Positions 25,001 through 41,253 of a stretch of 64,000 nt of DNA are shown here, one piece after another. The position numbers and the translations under genes are program-made. The stretch is from assembly GCF_000004075.3 (NCBI RefSeq), contig NC_026655.2, forward strand, positions 2,728,001 to 2,792,000, given 5' to 3'. Below the pieces are notes generated by a model. It had not been told where the DNA came from. It made no database searches and saw only the letters and a program-made list of their open reading frames with translations. The stretch is from Cucumis sativus. Taxonomy: Eukaryota; Streptophyta; Magnoliopsida; Cucurbitales; Cucurbitaceae. Every line of letters begins with the position of its first letter. Within the stretch, counting starts at the first letter, position 1.

Positions 25001-28000
25001 TGATCATTTGTGTTGACAGCATTGTGTCCAATTTCCCACAAGAAGAATTTAATTTTTCTCTAGGGTAGAAGTCAGTCCAAATTACATTGAAAAGGAAAGG
25101 GACTGATTCCTCACCTTTTGTGCTAAATCCATTGTCACTGACTTGGAGGAGAAAATCCATTGTTCCAAGTCCATTTGTCTCTTGAAGTAGTAGGATTGAC
25201 AGTAGATAGGAGATTCATCAAAGCCAACAAATCTTCAAACCCTTCCTCTTTCAAGTTTCTCCATAAATGTGCCATCCATGATTATCTTCCCAAAAGTTGC
25301 TCCCAGTAGCCAATTTGTTTGTGGTCAAATTGTATAGGGGCAGAAAGAGAGTGTAGATGGGGGCATTACCAAATGATCATTCCAAAAGGTGTTATTTCCA
25401 TTTCCCACTTTGATAGTGACTTATTCTTTATGAAGTCAAGGGGTTGAAGGATGGATCTCCATGGTCCATTAATTGTATCAGTGAAAGATGTATTGGGCTA
25501 ATGGAGGGAAGAATTCTCACCATATTTGGCCCAAATGATTTGTTTCCAAAGGGCGTTTTCTTCATGGTGGTATCCCCAAATCCATTTTGCAAGAAGAGCC
25601 TTATTTTTGTGTTCAACGCTTTGTATTCCCAAATCCCCATGAGAACGAGGTTTTATGAACTTGTCCCATTTGGAGTTGTGAGATCCACCTTAGCACAAAA
25701 AAGACCTGTATAATTTTTCAATTTTAAAAATCACCTTAGATTGCATTTTATGAAGTGATAGGTAATATCTGGGTAGGCTACTAGACAAGGTAGCTTAGAG
25801 GAGGGTAAGCTGTCCACCCTTGGAGATGTTGGAGAGGTTCCATAAGTGTTATCTCTTTTCAATCTTCACAATAATGGGATTCCAAAAAAAGTTGTACGTG
25901 GTTTGTCGAACAAAGGCAAACCTAGGATGTAGCAATCAATCAAATATCTGTCTCAGTCAAATCGATACCCATCAGTTAAAGATATTTGGTGATTGATGTT
26001 CAATCATGTAACATCCTCAAAGATTTTAACAAGTCCAAAGAGATTTTTGAATGTGTTGGAATCATTTACTTTAAATAGATGGTGTCATCTGCAAAGAGGA
26101 GATGATGGATTGGTAGAGAGCTTCTTCCAACATAGAATGATCTGATACAGCCGTGATCATATGCTTCGATCATCATTCTAATGAGACAGTCCATAACAAT
26201 GACAAAGAGGAATGGTGAGAATCTCCTTGTCTAAACCCTCTGGTATCTTTTAGTTTACCCCTTGGTCTGCTAACTATACCTTCTAATTCAAGTCAGTAAG
26301 CCAATGATACCTTCTCATCCAACTCTAGAGCTGAAGAAAGCCCTCCAAAGTTGGATGAAACTTCTTAACAAGTAACAGCTTTCAGCAACTTTCTGGTCTA
26401 ACAATAAAATCAATTTAATCCTCACTAACTGGGATTCTGTGTTGAAGCTCAAGAGGCGGAATAGGTAGGCCAGTTGTTTGACTTCTTCAATGTTAAGTCT
26501 TTGCCGCTAAATTATTTGACACTTGCTATAGGACAAATTCCAAAGGTTGAAACATTTTGCAATCCTGTTATCGATAAAGTGTGCTCCAGGCTTGCAAAAT
26601 GGAAGAGCATCACTAGATGTGAAAGATTAACTTCAAGGCAATTGATTCTTCAACATTTTTTTTCCATGCTATTTATTTATTTTCAAAATTCTGATTAACC
26701 AAGCAACAGATTGGAGAAAATTTTGAGACTTCATTGGGACGGAACAAATAAACCACTTGGAAGCCTACAACAATATTTGGTGGGCAAACCACTAAAGAGA
26801 ATTTCAAAGGTTTTCTTTTAGGGGAAATTTTGCGTTGGGGAAGTGTGTGTGAAGGTGTCCAAAGTGCCAACATCCTAAACGTGTGAGACACGAATACGAC
26901 ACTGACACACCATATTTTAAAAGTCTAGACAAGGACACGTTTATTAAAATATTCGTTTTTAAAATATATATATCATTTTTATAGTAAAAGAAAATTGGTA
27001 GTAACTGCATTGATGAATTTATATGCTTAAAATACTTAGCTTGATGTATTCTACACTCAAAAGTTATTATTATCGTCATATATGTGCTTTTTTAGTCTAT
27101 TCAACGAGAGTTCTATGCATGTCTACTTCATTTGTCGCACTAACAAGGTCTGATAAGTGTCCACCAAGTGTCAGAGCGTCTGACATGTGTTGGATATGGA
27201 CACACTAGCCAAATTAAAGTGATTGTGCTTCTTCGATAGATACACGGGATTTAAGAAACTCACCCAAAGAGAAATCAACGAGATTAGCAGCTACTGCAAC
27301 AGCAGCTCCACTGGATGACCCACCAGGAACTTTGGAATGTGATGCAGGATTTGTGGGCGTCTCATAATGTTTGTTTTCTCCACTGATACTGAAGTTTAAG
27401 AAAAATTATACACAACAAAATAAGAACTTTTAGATTGAAAATCAAGCAACTCCCTATTATCATAATGAATAATTAAATGAGCAGGAAATAAAGTAGTATT
27501 TCCCAAATTACTGTAAGCTATGAATAACATGGTTTTTACTCTAAACTAAATGACCAGCTCCTATTAATAATATACCAAAGGACACCTGACCAAATTAAAA
27601 AATATGCTCACTCACTGCCTGAAAGGAGTTAAGAGAAACCATGTAGTTTCTTTCTTCTTTTTTTTTTTTTTAATCCTAATGAACTTCCAGTTCCATTTCA
27701 AACCTAGCAAAAAAATCTGAAATGCACTAAATGATTGAAGAAAATATTTTACCCCATTGACAATTCATTGGTAACAGTTTTTCCTATGCAAGTAGCTCCT
27801 CCTTCAACAAGAGCAGAAACTACTGGAGATGTCCGAGAAGCTGCATCATGTGTTTTTGCCCAGTCTGGATGACCAAACCCAGTCACATGTCCTTCAATTT
27901 CAAATCTGATTATTACCATATATAAATCCTCCAATTTAGGAACAAACTAGAAAAGGCTCATGTAGAGAGAATGAAAATGTAAAATCATGAATCCATCACA

Positions 28001-29012
28001 AAACATTAAAGACAGCTAATTTTTATATTCTCTCTTCCCAAATGTGAAACAAAAATTTCAGTGAAATTTATAAAGAAAAACTAACTGGTAAACAAATAAC
28101 AAAAGCCTGAAACAAAACAGGGCCTAAAAAACTAAACAAAAATCACAAAAGTAAGTTCCAACCGTTAGGAAATAAGTACAATAACAATAATTACAAACAA
28201 AAAAGGTTTGGACATAGAAACTCAAATAGAGTAATTGAAATTAGTCAAATCTCGACACTCCTCCCACGGCCTCCAAAGAGAAAAATGTTCACCAATTTTT
28301 CTCTAACCAGATATTCCTTAATCGCTAAAGTTTAAAAGGTGGCTTGACAATCATCCATTCCTTATTCCCCAAACAAAAAAGGCAGATTATTTCCAGACTT
28401 CAAAAAACTTTTATTGGATTCTCGCGGCAATTAAAATAACAAGTTGATATGGATCCCAACAGTTATCCTCAACGAAACAAAGAATGTCATAATTTCAAAA
28501 AAAGTTAGTTTTTTCATAGATTCCCCAAACATTCTTCATTCCAAAACCAAAATCCAAATACGAAAACGAAATGGATGAAGTCCACACTCCACAAACTGAA
28601 ACGCAAAGCACTTAACTTATCAAAAAAGTAACCAAAAACACCAAACTTTCCCAGTAAATAAAACAAAAAGCTTTTTCCTTCAACTAGTTTAAAACCCCCC
28701 AACTCGCTCACAAACGTGAATAATAAATAAAACCCAGGTAAAACAACAACATCACTACCAAGGGCGAAAAACACAATAAACAACGATCATAAAACGCTGT
28801 GAAACCTACACGTCGGAAACAGCGAAGGTGAGACCGGTAAGAGGATGAGGAGCTTTAGGAGGGGCAGGTTGAGGGGGAGGAAGTAGCTGAAATTTCTCGA
28901 TGAACGCTCCAAAGTCCTCTCTAATCGCTTTCTTAAGTTTTTTGGTCATAAGAAGGATTCCAGCCAAACCCAATCCCAAGAGTACCCATAGATTAGCAGA
29001 ATTGGAAGCCAT
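19048..29012 (-). CDS. TOC64: TOC64/OEP64, outer-envelope TPR docking protein with amidase-like domain (13 exons, 591 aa)
   Basis: Exons: 28810-29012, 27753-27905, 27388-27(2)64 i.e. 27264-27388, 24132-24257, 23330-23512, 23075-23219, 22689-22857, 21783-21917, 21255-21455, 19965-20092, 19817-19868, 19463-19532, 19048-19133. They sum to 1776 nt, in frame. The product is a chloroplast outer-envelope receptor that docks Hsp90-borne preproteins. Residues 1-30 form a signal anchor ([17 protein letters not shown]). Residues about 55-410 form an amidase fold with K110 (GATCIGKT) and the [13 protein letters not shown] loop (S143). The position 24 residues on, which is the nucleophile Ser in active amidases, is D167 ([13 protein letters not shown]), so the domain should be inactive. 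Residues about 474-591 are three TPRs with clamp-like residues ([23 protein letters not shown]). Intron 8 uses a GC donor. The N-terminus resembles chloroplast TOC64 more than mitochondrial OM64. Lengths of relatives are about 590 aa. Confidence 0.95.
21597..21720. repeat. Dispersed 'atagcaaaat...gtgatagac' repeat copy in TOC64 intron
   Basis: A stretch reading TATAGCAAAATATCAC ... ATGTGATAGACCAA ... GCTATATTTTG ... TTTTGGTCCA. It shares its wording with the tandem block at 53.38-53.66 kb, so it is probably another copy of the same dispersed family. It sits in the intron between the exons at 21783 and 21455. Confidence 0.5.
22222..22430. mobile_element. Solo LTR (209 bp) with perfect 5-bp target duplication
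   Basis: The element begins TGGTGTAAAC and ends GTTTACACCA, giving TG...CA termini within a perfect 10-bp inverted repeat. It is flanked by identical CAAGT (22217-22221 and 22431-22435). A TATAAATA-like motif lies internally near 22358. No internal retroelement coding sequence is present, so this is a solo LTR, probably of a small Copia/TRIM-like family. It lies in TOC64 intron 7. Confidence 0.8.
23520..24131. other. TOC64 intron 4
   Basis: Intron between the exons ending 24132 and starting 23512. Open frames at 23292-23687 and 23743-23940 extend from or lie beside the exon. I see no separate gene. Confidence 0.6.
24763..26300 (-). mobile_element. LINE retrotransposon remnant (RT to zf-RVT) in TOC64 intron 3
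   Basis: Minus-strand reading gives, with frameshifts, the reverse-transcriptase block [16 protein letters not shown] and the catalytic [10 protein letters not shown] (about 26070-26210). Next come [15 protein letters not shown] and [10 protein letters not shown]-like RT tail text (about 25800-25900), then a [11 protein letters not shown]-like segment (about 25560). A zinc-finger-like [21 protein letters not shown] at 24880-24960 ends the element. Its 3' end coincides with a T-rich stretch at 24763-24790, as expected for a reverse-oriented poly(A) tail. Multiple stops and frameshifts; inactive. Confidence 0.8.
26450..26860 (+). mobile_element. Second LINE fragment, opposite orientation
   Basis: Plus-strand frame 26474-26698 reads [35 protein letters not shown] and [12 protein letters not shown]. 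This is the segment just after the RT catalytic site in plant LINEs. A degenerate continuation follows to about 26860. The neighbouring minus-strand LINE already contains its own copy of this segment, so this is a separate insertion rather than an internal inversion. Confidence 0.65.
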
Positions 29013-31115
29013 GAGAGGGTGTTAGAAACCCTAGAAGCTTAGTTGCGATTCAGCAAAAGGGTTTTAGGCGGAGATAAAAGAGAAGAAGATAACGATTAGA
29101 GTAACCGGCTTGGGAGATATTGACAAAGGAACGAGGGATACGGTGGAGTGTGGCGTTTGGGTTCCTCAATCAGTTTCTCTTTCTTTTTCTTCCGTCAGTT
29201 TTGGGTTTTGGGGGGTTGAAACCATAGATTTTATATTTTATTATTTTTCAATTTTAAGTATAAATTTTAGCAATTATGAAAAGTCTCAATTTCATTGATG
29301 GGTAGATAGGTAGTTAGGGTTTAGTAATATTCTATGTGACAAAAAGAGGGAGAAAATATTAAACTAGATTGTGTAAGGACTTATTTGGAATGAAATTAAT
29401 TCTTATAAATTTAGGATCGTTAGACCCACCAACTTCTCGATGCAATCGTCTAAACAATTTGATTTCACTAAAAAACAATATCGAAGCTTTATCGAGTAAC
29501 TTCATATTCCTATCTTGTCTTACCCGTTATTTAATAGTTCCCTTCATGAAGGAACTTCTTCTTACAACTTTACCCTCGCAAACTTTAACGTATTAACTCC
29601 ACGGGTCATAAGCTTAGGGTGAACATCTGTCGATTGGGGTTGACTTTTTAACCAAACTGCCGACTATGGTTTATTTAGTAAATGTTCAAACTAATTAATG
29701 ATTAGTCGTTTTAAGTCTTTGAAATTCTAAAAAATGTCCTGACCAAACTTCTCTTCATATCCAATTTAATTAACTGATCAATTTTTCGGTCTATCATGCT
29801 CATTCCTACCCAAAAACCAATGATACTTTGTTACAATATCAAATTAACCCCTGATAAGTGGAATATGTGGAGCTATATTAATTAAAACTATTAACTAATT
29901 CACACATTGCATGGGAAATGTGTAAAAGACCTTAGATACACGTAGCAAGGGTGTTCAAAAAATAGTTGGAAATTGAAATGATTAACAAATTGAATCAAAA
30001 TCGAATGCATGCGGTTTAATTCGGTTTAATTGAAACTGCTGCTTTATGTGGTCAGTTTGATTTAATACACTAAATTGAGTCTAGAACCGAACCGAACCGT
30101 TTTATTTAAATATATATGTATATATGTGTATGTGTATATAAATAATTAAAATATATATGTGTATAACTTTAGGGTAGAGCCTAGAGGAGAGGTAGACGAA
30201 AACGACACTCAAACCCTCTAGCAATGGCAACGACACGCAAATGCAGACGACCAGACAAAGACAAAGGCAAACCCTCCGACAATGGCACACAAACACAATG
30301 CTCAGTACTTTACGGATGCAAAAAAACCCTTAGTATAGACGAAGATGAAGGATTTAAACCAAATCGTATAAGCAGTATATTCTTAATTCCGTTTGACACA
30401 ATTAAGCAATTCGATGTTGTTTCAACTTCAAACCAAACTGTGAAGACTCCATTGTGCACGATTCTTCAAATGTCAAATTATTGAAATTAGCAATGACAAA
30501 TGGATACATGGATCTCAAAATTTTCGAAAAGTCTTAATATTTAGCGTATCGTAACCAAAAATGTCTATAATTTAAAATGTAATCATAATTATAATCAGAA
30601 CAATTGTCATTTCATTTCTTTTATGTAAATCATTCAAAGTTTTAAACAGATTATTGAACAAAGAACATGAGACTGTATCACATCCTTACAAAATATTTTC
30701 AACAAATTACTATCCCAAACAAAAGAGGGAAATAAACAAGGGCTGGTATGATTAGTGAGTTTCAATTGCCTTCCTATAGCGGGAAAATCCAAATCCACTT
30801 TCCATAGTATATTGCTGTACTTCCGTTTCTGGCTCCTCTCCGAATGATTACCTGCAATCTTTTGCCACTCTGTTCAACAAGTATTTCTCATCTTAAACAG
30901 TAAAACAAAAACAAACAAAAAAACGTATTCTTTTTATTACTTTCGATATTGATGACACCATTTCTCATGGTAATAATAACGATGGTAGTTTCTAAAAAAT
31001 CAATTGGAATATCAAAATTTGAACATATAGATCTTGTGTACCCTCACAGAGAAATAGTTTAGTGAGCAAAAAGTGATTTTTCCAGGGTTACTAACGCCCA
31101 GAAAATGAGATTCGA
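29013..31115. other. TOC64 promoter region and spacer to the PTGES2-like gene
   Basis: An AAACCCTAG box lies at about 29025-29033 in the TOC64 leader. Further right are AT-rich DNA and a patch with repeated CGGTTTAATT and CCGAACCGAACCG (30010-30100), which looks like a decayed mobile repeat. The 86-codon frame at 30224-30484 shows no domain and is not called. Confidence 0.5.
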
Positions 31116-35026
<3,911 letters not shown>

Positions 35027-37562
35027 GATGTGGAGTTGAGATCTTTGAGGAAGAAGAAAGAAGAAGGAAGATTTGAGAGTTGTTTTTGCGGTTTAGGGGT
35101 TTACGTGGGGTTCTTGTCGCCAGTGCCAATGGGATGAGTTATTTTCTAGTAACATCTTGCAACTTTACTACGCATTATTCTTTATAGTCTTTTCAATCGG
35201 ATTTCTCCATCATAGTTGTTTCTTAGTAAGAAAGATATTAAGTGAATTTTGGATATCATTCATGTTGCATTTTATCAAATCATTCAATCAAACTATTTAA
35301 TTATTTGTTTGAGGCAAGTGATGAGAATGAGATATACAAATATCAGTAAATCGTAATAGACCTAAATAAAGTAAATGGGTACTTGTAAAAAATACAAAAA
35401 AATAAATTACGATAATATAACTCATGTCACTAAATTTTCTAAATGATATGGGTTGCAAATTTAAAAGTTGATCACTCTTTCTTATAGTCGTTAATTTGTC
35501 ACATTCGCAATATGTAAAAAATGTGTCGTGGACTGGTTTTCTAAATGTTTTTGTGATCTGATCCAAATTCCGTCAAAAAAAAATATATGTTTCAAAATTT
35601 GTAGATTTTTTAATTAAAAGAATACTTGATGCATTTGTTAGTTGTTTTAGACAAATTTGGTTTTTGATTAATTTTTAGTTTTTTTTTTTTTTATCAAGGT
35701 TTCTTTGTGTTTTGATTTTTTATAATATTTTTTTCTTTAATAAACAAACACTAATTTTTTGGATTTTTTTTTTCTTAAATTGACTTGTAACTTTTAAAGT
35801 AGTGTTATAACTTAAATTAAAGTAATGTACACCCTATATATAAAATATTATAACTTAAGACTATACTAACGAACTCCTTATCTTAAACGCTACCTCATTG
35901 TTTAGAGCTATGTAGAATGGTAGGTCCATGACCTATTCAAGCTTTGTGAGTAACTTAGTGAGCCAACACATTTTGACTGTGAGGGACATGAGAGAATGTT
36001 ACTCCATTGTACTTTCGACCTCTATCTTTTGCTTCAATATTAAAGAAGGAAACTTACAACTTTGAAATTCAAAAACTTGACATCCTCAGGGCAATCGAAT
36101 TCAACCAAGAACATTCGTTTTCTTCAAACACCTTCGCTTTAAACATAACATCTGCAACCTTCTCCTTATCAACCCTTGTTCTTAAAACACGGATTTCGCA
36201 AGTTGACGCCAACCAACTAGCGAAGAAACACACATAGAAAGAGCCATCATTTTTGCTTGTGTATCAATTTAATATTAACTTGATGAGACTAATCCACATG
36301 TTTGAGTTTAAAAGTTTTCATCTCTCCATCTACTCTGCTATTAAAAATGTGCAATAGAAACTTACATTTTCAAATTTAGGATACAAGTTTTCATTTAAGG
36401 TATTTCATTTAAATTCATAAATTCTATACTATCGACCTGAAAGATATGATCTCAAATAGTGATTTCATCCGTGATAAACTCGACATAATTAATAACAATC
36501 GGTATGAAATATTTTAGCTCTACATTTAAATTCAAAAGATACCATTAGCATTATTTGCAAAAGTTCTACGTTCTACACTAACAACGTTATAGATAAATGC
36601 AATGTAGGCATCTCAAACGTTTTTACATTTCAATATTGTTAATACACTCTATCCAATTTCTTTCACTATAGCAACTACAAAGACAATGGATTGAACTTTT
36701 GGCTTTTAGAAAACAACAACACGTTAATCACTATGGAGCTAATCTTGATGAGTCACGTTTTCATTAAACATTTTTAAAAATAGTTAAAAAAAAACACCTC
36801 ATTTATAATAGTATTACATAAAATAATTAAGATCACGTCTACCCCACTAAAAACCTAATAAATCAATTGTAATATGAAAAGTTGGTCCTTAATTACATTT
36901 GTTGATATGTATCCATTTGTCACTCTCGTAATGAGATAAAAACATGTAATCCAGTTAAGTAAGAAAGGTGCTTAATCTGATTGTGGTTGAAAATTACCTA
37001 AAAAATCTCATTATTGTTATTATTAACATTGCAATAAGAAAATTATGAAAATGAATCAACAATTATTCACATATAATTAGTGGTGAGCAACACACACAGA
37101 AAAATCAAGGTGATCGACCAAATGAAGTATAAACCAGTTTTGAAAAGTACTAAATCGAGGATTTAGAGAAAAAAAATTATGTATTAAACTGACTCGAAGA
37201 AGCCGACCAACCAACCCTCTAAGTGTCGATGTCGAAGTCAGTTTGACACTTCACTAAACCGATTATGATCAATTCGAAATCAATTTTGTAAAAAAACAAC
37301 TTCGATTGCGTCAATTGGTAACAATAAAGTTGGAATACAAATTAGATTTGTAAACTCTTTAAGTAAAATAGGATGAAAACATTTCAATCTATCTTTAGTT
37401 TTATGTTTGAAACTCAATACGATATATCTATCAATGGAACCATTTTTCATTAGACAATTGACTCGTCTCTCTCATCACCCTAAAGGCTAAAACCCATTTG
37501 CATAAACACCGAAGGGCAAAAACCCTTTTCCTTTCCTTGTGAAATTCACCAAACCCACAGCC
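35027..37562. other. Divergent spacer between PTGES2-like and zinc-finger genes
   Basis: AT-rich, no supported gene. The frame 36007-36237 (76 codons) lacks domain features and codon bias. Near 37130-37290 is a patch with repeated AAACCGATT/AACCAGTTTT-like wording that may be an old repeat. Confidence 0.5.
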
Positions 37563-40500
37563 ATGGCAGCTCCCAAGTTCCTATACATGGGCACTGCAAT
37601 CTCCCGAACTACATCCAGAGCTCTATCGCCATTCCTTTTCCCCAGAAGACTCCCCTCAAAGTTCATATCTTTCATGAAATGCAGTTCTTCTACCGTACTT
37701 GATTCCGTCGGCAGCGGCGGCGCTGATGCTCCCCAACCACACTCCACCCTCACCCACCACCCATGGCCTGAATGGGTTTCCTTCGTCGACGGCCTGAAAA
37801 CCAAAGGTTACTTGATCGAACCTCCTTCAGAAGATGCAACTGGAGATGGGACCGGTGGTGAAGCAGCTACGCCACCCGTGATTGATTACAGCGACATGAA
37901 CGTGTTGAAGGATGCTTGTGTCAGCTTTGCGCGCGACCGCTTTGATATTTTCAAGTGAGTTTTGTGTTTACAGTTTTCTGTTTTTGAAGTTTATCAACTA
38001 GAAATTGGACTTGATATTGACGTGGCCACGGTTGTATCTTCTGGGAATGGATAGTTCATACCCCTGAAAGTATTATCTATCCCTCTTAAACTTGGAATGA
38101 ATTGATAGATTTTCATGGCCATTGTAGTTTAAGATTCTGGATTATCATACCTGCTTAGACTACCATTGTTGTTCTTGGGAGGAAACTGTGGTAGTGTCTT
38201 CGTTCCACTTGCATTTCTTAGCATGATATTGGTTACTGCCCTTGTCTTACGTTTCTCAGGGCTTGTTTAGAATCTATTAATTTTTCCTTGTGCAGGTCGT
38301 TGTCCACAGATGATATTCAAACGATTGTGAAGGATGGATGCCCCAATCTCCTCCGGAAAGCTGTTAATTCAGCTAAAAGGTTGAGGGCTTATGTGCAACT
38401 AGATGAAGGAGACGTATGTAGTCTCACTTAAATATCGTCATTGTTTCTTTCACAAGCTGGGTTTCCTTGTGTCAGGGCCTTGGTTGAGTCAATGTTGTTT
38501 AATTTGAAAGGGGAACTGACTCTATTCAAGCATATGTCATAAGGTTTGTTTTTCATTTCAATATATCTACTTTGTACAGGTTTGTAGTACTTGCAACCTT
38601 CGAGGCTCCTGTGATAGAGCTTATGTTATTTTAAAGCAAACAGACGGAACTGCAAGAACTGTGGATGTAGCTCGATTATTGCTGGCCTATGCATTGGATC
38701 CACTTGTTTTGTCTGGAGGGGATAAACCTTCGGGTAGAGAGCATGTCGAAGTCTCTGTGAGGAAATTGCTTTCTGACTTATCAGAACTTAGTGAAAAACC
38801 CATTGATCCAGCAGCAGTGAGGGAGGTTACAAAACCTCCCACAAGAAAAGAAAAATCATCAAAATTTACAGAAGATGCCTCAACTCGAGATGTTGAGATG
38901 AAGAGAGGGGATTGGATGTGTACAAAGTAAGTTATATTTGAAATGTATCTTCATTCCTTCTTTGAACTACTTTTCTATTAGCTTGAATTTCTTTGTTCCC
39001 TTCGATGCGAAAAACAAAGCCATCGTGGTACTGTTGTTAGGGGCTGTGCTTTGAATTAGGAGCTAGAAAGCAGGTTCAAAGCTACTTTAATTTAACCAGT
39101 TTCTTCAATATTTTATTTTTTTTACCATTTATTTCTGTCCTAGAAATTAAACAAAGGGATATGGATGATTAATTTTGAAGTAGTGAAAAGTAAGCCTCCC
39201 CTTACACACAACACAAGCCAAAGGAAAAGAATGACTAATTAGTGGGTGTGGGTTAAAGCAGGGTTGTGTTTTTTGGGCCAGAGATCAATTTACATACTGT
39301 TTATTTGGTAGTGTCCACTGTTCTTTCCACTTCAAAATTCCTTTAGGAAAGCGTATGAATTGCAACAAGTTATAACCTTGTCACGAGAATGTAGATAGTC
39401 ATTCAGAAGGTTGGCATGCGAAAAAAGAAGTTGTAAGAAGCTTGTGGCGAGAAAAACATGGATATTCTTCATGAATGTTTCATCTACCTATAAGCTTTAT
39501 ATCTTGAGATGTGGCCGAGACCCAAGAACCTCTTAATTTAACTCTTTATATTTTGATTTAAAATTTCTATTTTGCAGATGCAATTTTTTGAATTTTTCAA
39601 GGAACAGAACATGTTTAAAATGTAACGAAGATGGTCCTAAAAGAGTACGGGAAAATGATATTGAAATGAAGAGTGGAGACTGGATTTGTCCAGAGTAAGT
39701 ACATCTTCACGCTTAGTCACACTAACAAACAATTTTTGGCTTTATAATATTCGTATCTCTACTGATCTTATTGATAAACTTAATTGTACTCTTACATGTT
39801 CAAGCAGTAAATATAAATTATTATTGTACAAATGATCCCTCATAGGCGTCTCATGTTTTGTACTAATAGAAACATTGTTTGATTGAACAATAATTTCCTT
39901 TGCCTAAATCTAAGTTGCACGAGTTATAAGGATAGATTCTGGTGCTCTAATATGATGTAATGATGATAAAGAATATAAGAGGACTTTAGCTCATCTTTCT
40001 GAAAATTGGCAGTTTATCTTGATTTGACAATGCTTCTTTTAAACCCTCAGATACATCCCTGGTTAAACTCTTACATATTCCCTTTGTTATTTAATAGATG
40101 CAAATTTATGAACTTCTCAAGAAATATTCGCTGCATAAAGTGCAAAACAGAGGGGCCAAAGAAGGTTAATGTCGAACAAGCTGAAATGAAGAAGGGAGAT
40201 TGGGTCTGCCCGCAGTAAGTTCGCAACTTATTCTTATGCCACTTCATCAATAATGATATAGTTTTCTATTACAGTGTCTGCAGTTACGTGCACTCACAGA
40301 AAATAGACTGTTTTATTTCACGTTGTCTGCTGGGTTTGATTGCTCAATAGAGTAATAGTTATTTGATGTGGAGATGTTGGACATGATACTAATTCTAGTA
40401 CCTAGCCTCTTGAGAAAAAGTGGGTCAGATGTAAAGTGGATGCCAATACCACTCTTACCCTCTGATTTCTATTTCAGAAAAACGAATTCTTTCCTTTTGT

Positions 40501-41253
40501 ATGAACCGACTGGAAAAGTGATTAATTGGTTGAAGGTAGATTTTGTTGAGGAGGTTAAGGTTTGTTTGGTCAAGTGAATTGACATCGACAATTCTATTGT
40601 AAAAAGTAATCTATGTAACTAGAGAAATTTGACAACAAGCAGAACTATGTCAAAATTATCCCAAGTTGTTTTATTAAATCTAATTATGACAATGTTTATT
40701 TTTTATGTGATTTCTCAGTTGGACCGAGTGTTTGCATCTGTTTTCTAATTGTGCAACTTTCACTTTCATCTGTTCTCATCTTCTATAAAATTTGCTTTCT
40801 ATTTAACGGTGCTGCTCTCTGCTGGTTGCATTTACCCTACAGATGTTCATTCATGAACTTTGCCAGTAACAAGAAATGTCTTCGTTGCCGAGAACTTCGT
40901 CCGAAGAGGGAATTGAATCGAGGAGAATGGGAATGCCCCATGTAAGTTTACACTCTCTCACACCCTTTTCTATTAAACGACAATGAGGTTTTGATCCTCC
41001 AACATTGAGAAAAGAAAAGTACATGTGTCTCTCTTGCACTCATATGATTCATTGGGCAGTTCAAACAATCTACAGAAGTACTAATGAAACATTTGGCTTC
41101 CACAGGTGTGCTTATGTGAATTTCAGAGGAAACATGAGCTGCCGCAAGTGCAATGCTGAGCGTCCTGAACAAGAAATAAGTGACGAGTACGAGGAGCAAC
41201 TATGGGAGTCACCTCGTGAAAACAGACGTCCAAGGCCAACAGGGCGTGATTAA
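37563..41253 (+). CDS. Organelle RanBP2-type zinc-finger protein (OZ/VAR3 family; 7 exons, 445 aa)
   Basis: Exons: 37563-37954, 38296-38413, 38580-38926, 39578-39694, 40098-40214, 40843-40941, 41106-41253 (1338 nt, in frame). Start ATG is in CCATGG context. The N-terminus is Ser/Arg-rich and acid-poor, consistent with an organelle transit peptide. Residues about 80-200 hold the conserved helical region of plant OZ/VAR3 relatives, including ACVSFARDRFDIFK, CPNLLRKAV and a CSTCNLRGSC element. Then come four RanBP2 fingers of the form W-x-C-x2-C-x10-C-x2-C. Their Cys residues are at about 284/287/298/301, 323/326/337/340, 362/365/376/379 and 395/398/409/412. Family members act in plastid or mitochondrial RNA editing or splicing. 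At 445 aa it is closer to the shorter OZ3/OZ4-type members than to VAR3 (about 750 aa). Exact orthology and target organelle are inference. Confidence 0.88.

Noticed and set aside
26450-26860. 5' inversion (twin priming) of the neighbouring minus-strand LINE
   Set aside because: The minus-strand LINE already contains the same RT segment ([15 protein letters not shown]), so the plus-strand piece cannot be its missing part.
30224-30484. 86-codon ORF between TOC64 and the PTGES2-like gene
   Set aside because: No homology recognised, no promoter signals, poor codon use, and it lies next to decayed repeat text.
36007-36237. 76-codon ORF in the 35-37.5 kb spacer
   Set aside because: Low-complexity composition and no domain; expected by chance in AT-rich DNA.
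37539-37562. Earlier GTG start for the zinc-finger gene
   Set aside because: GTG is not a normal plant start; ATG at 37563 is in optimal CCATGG context.
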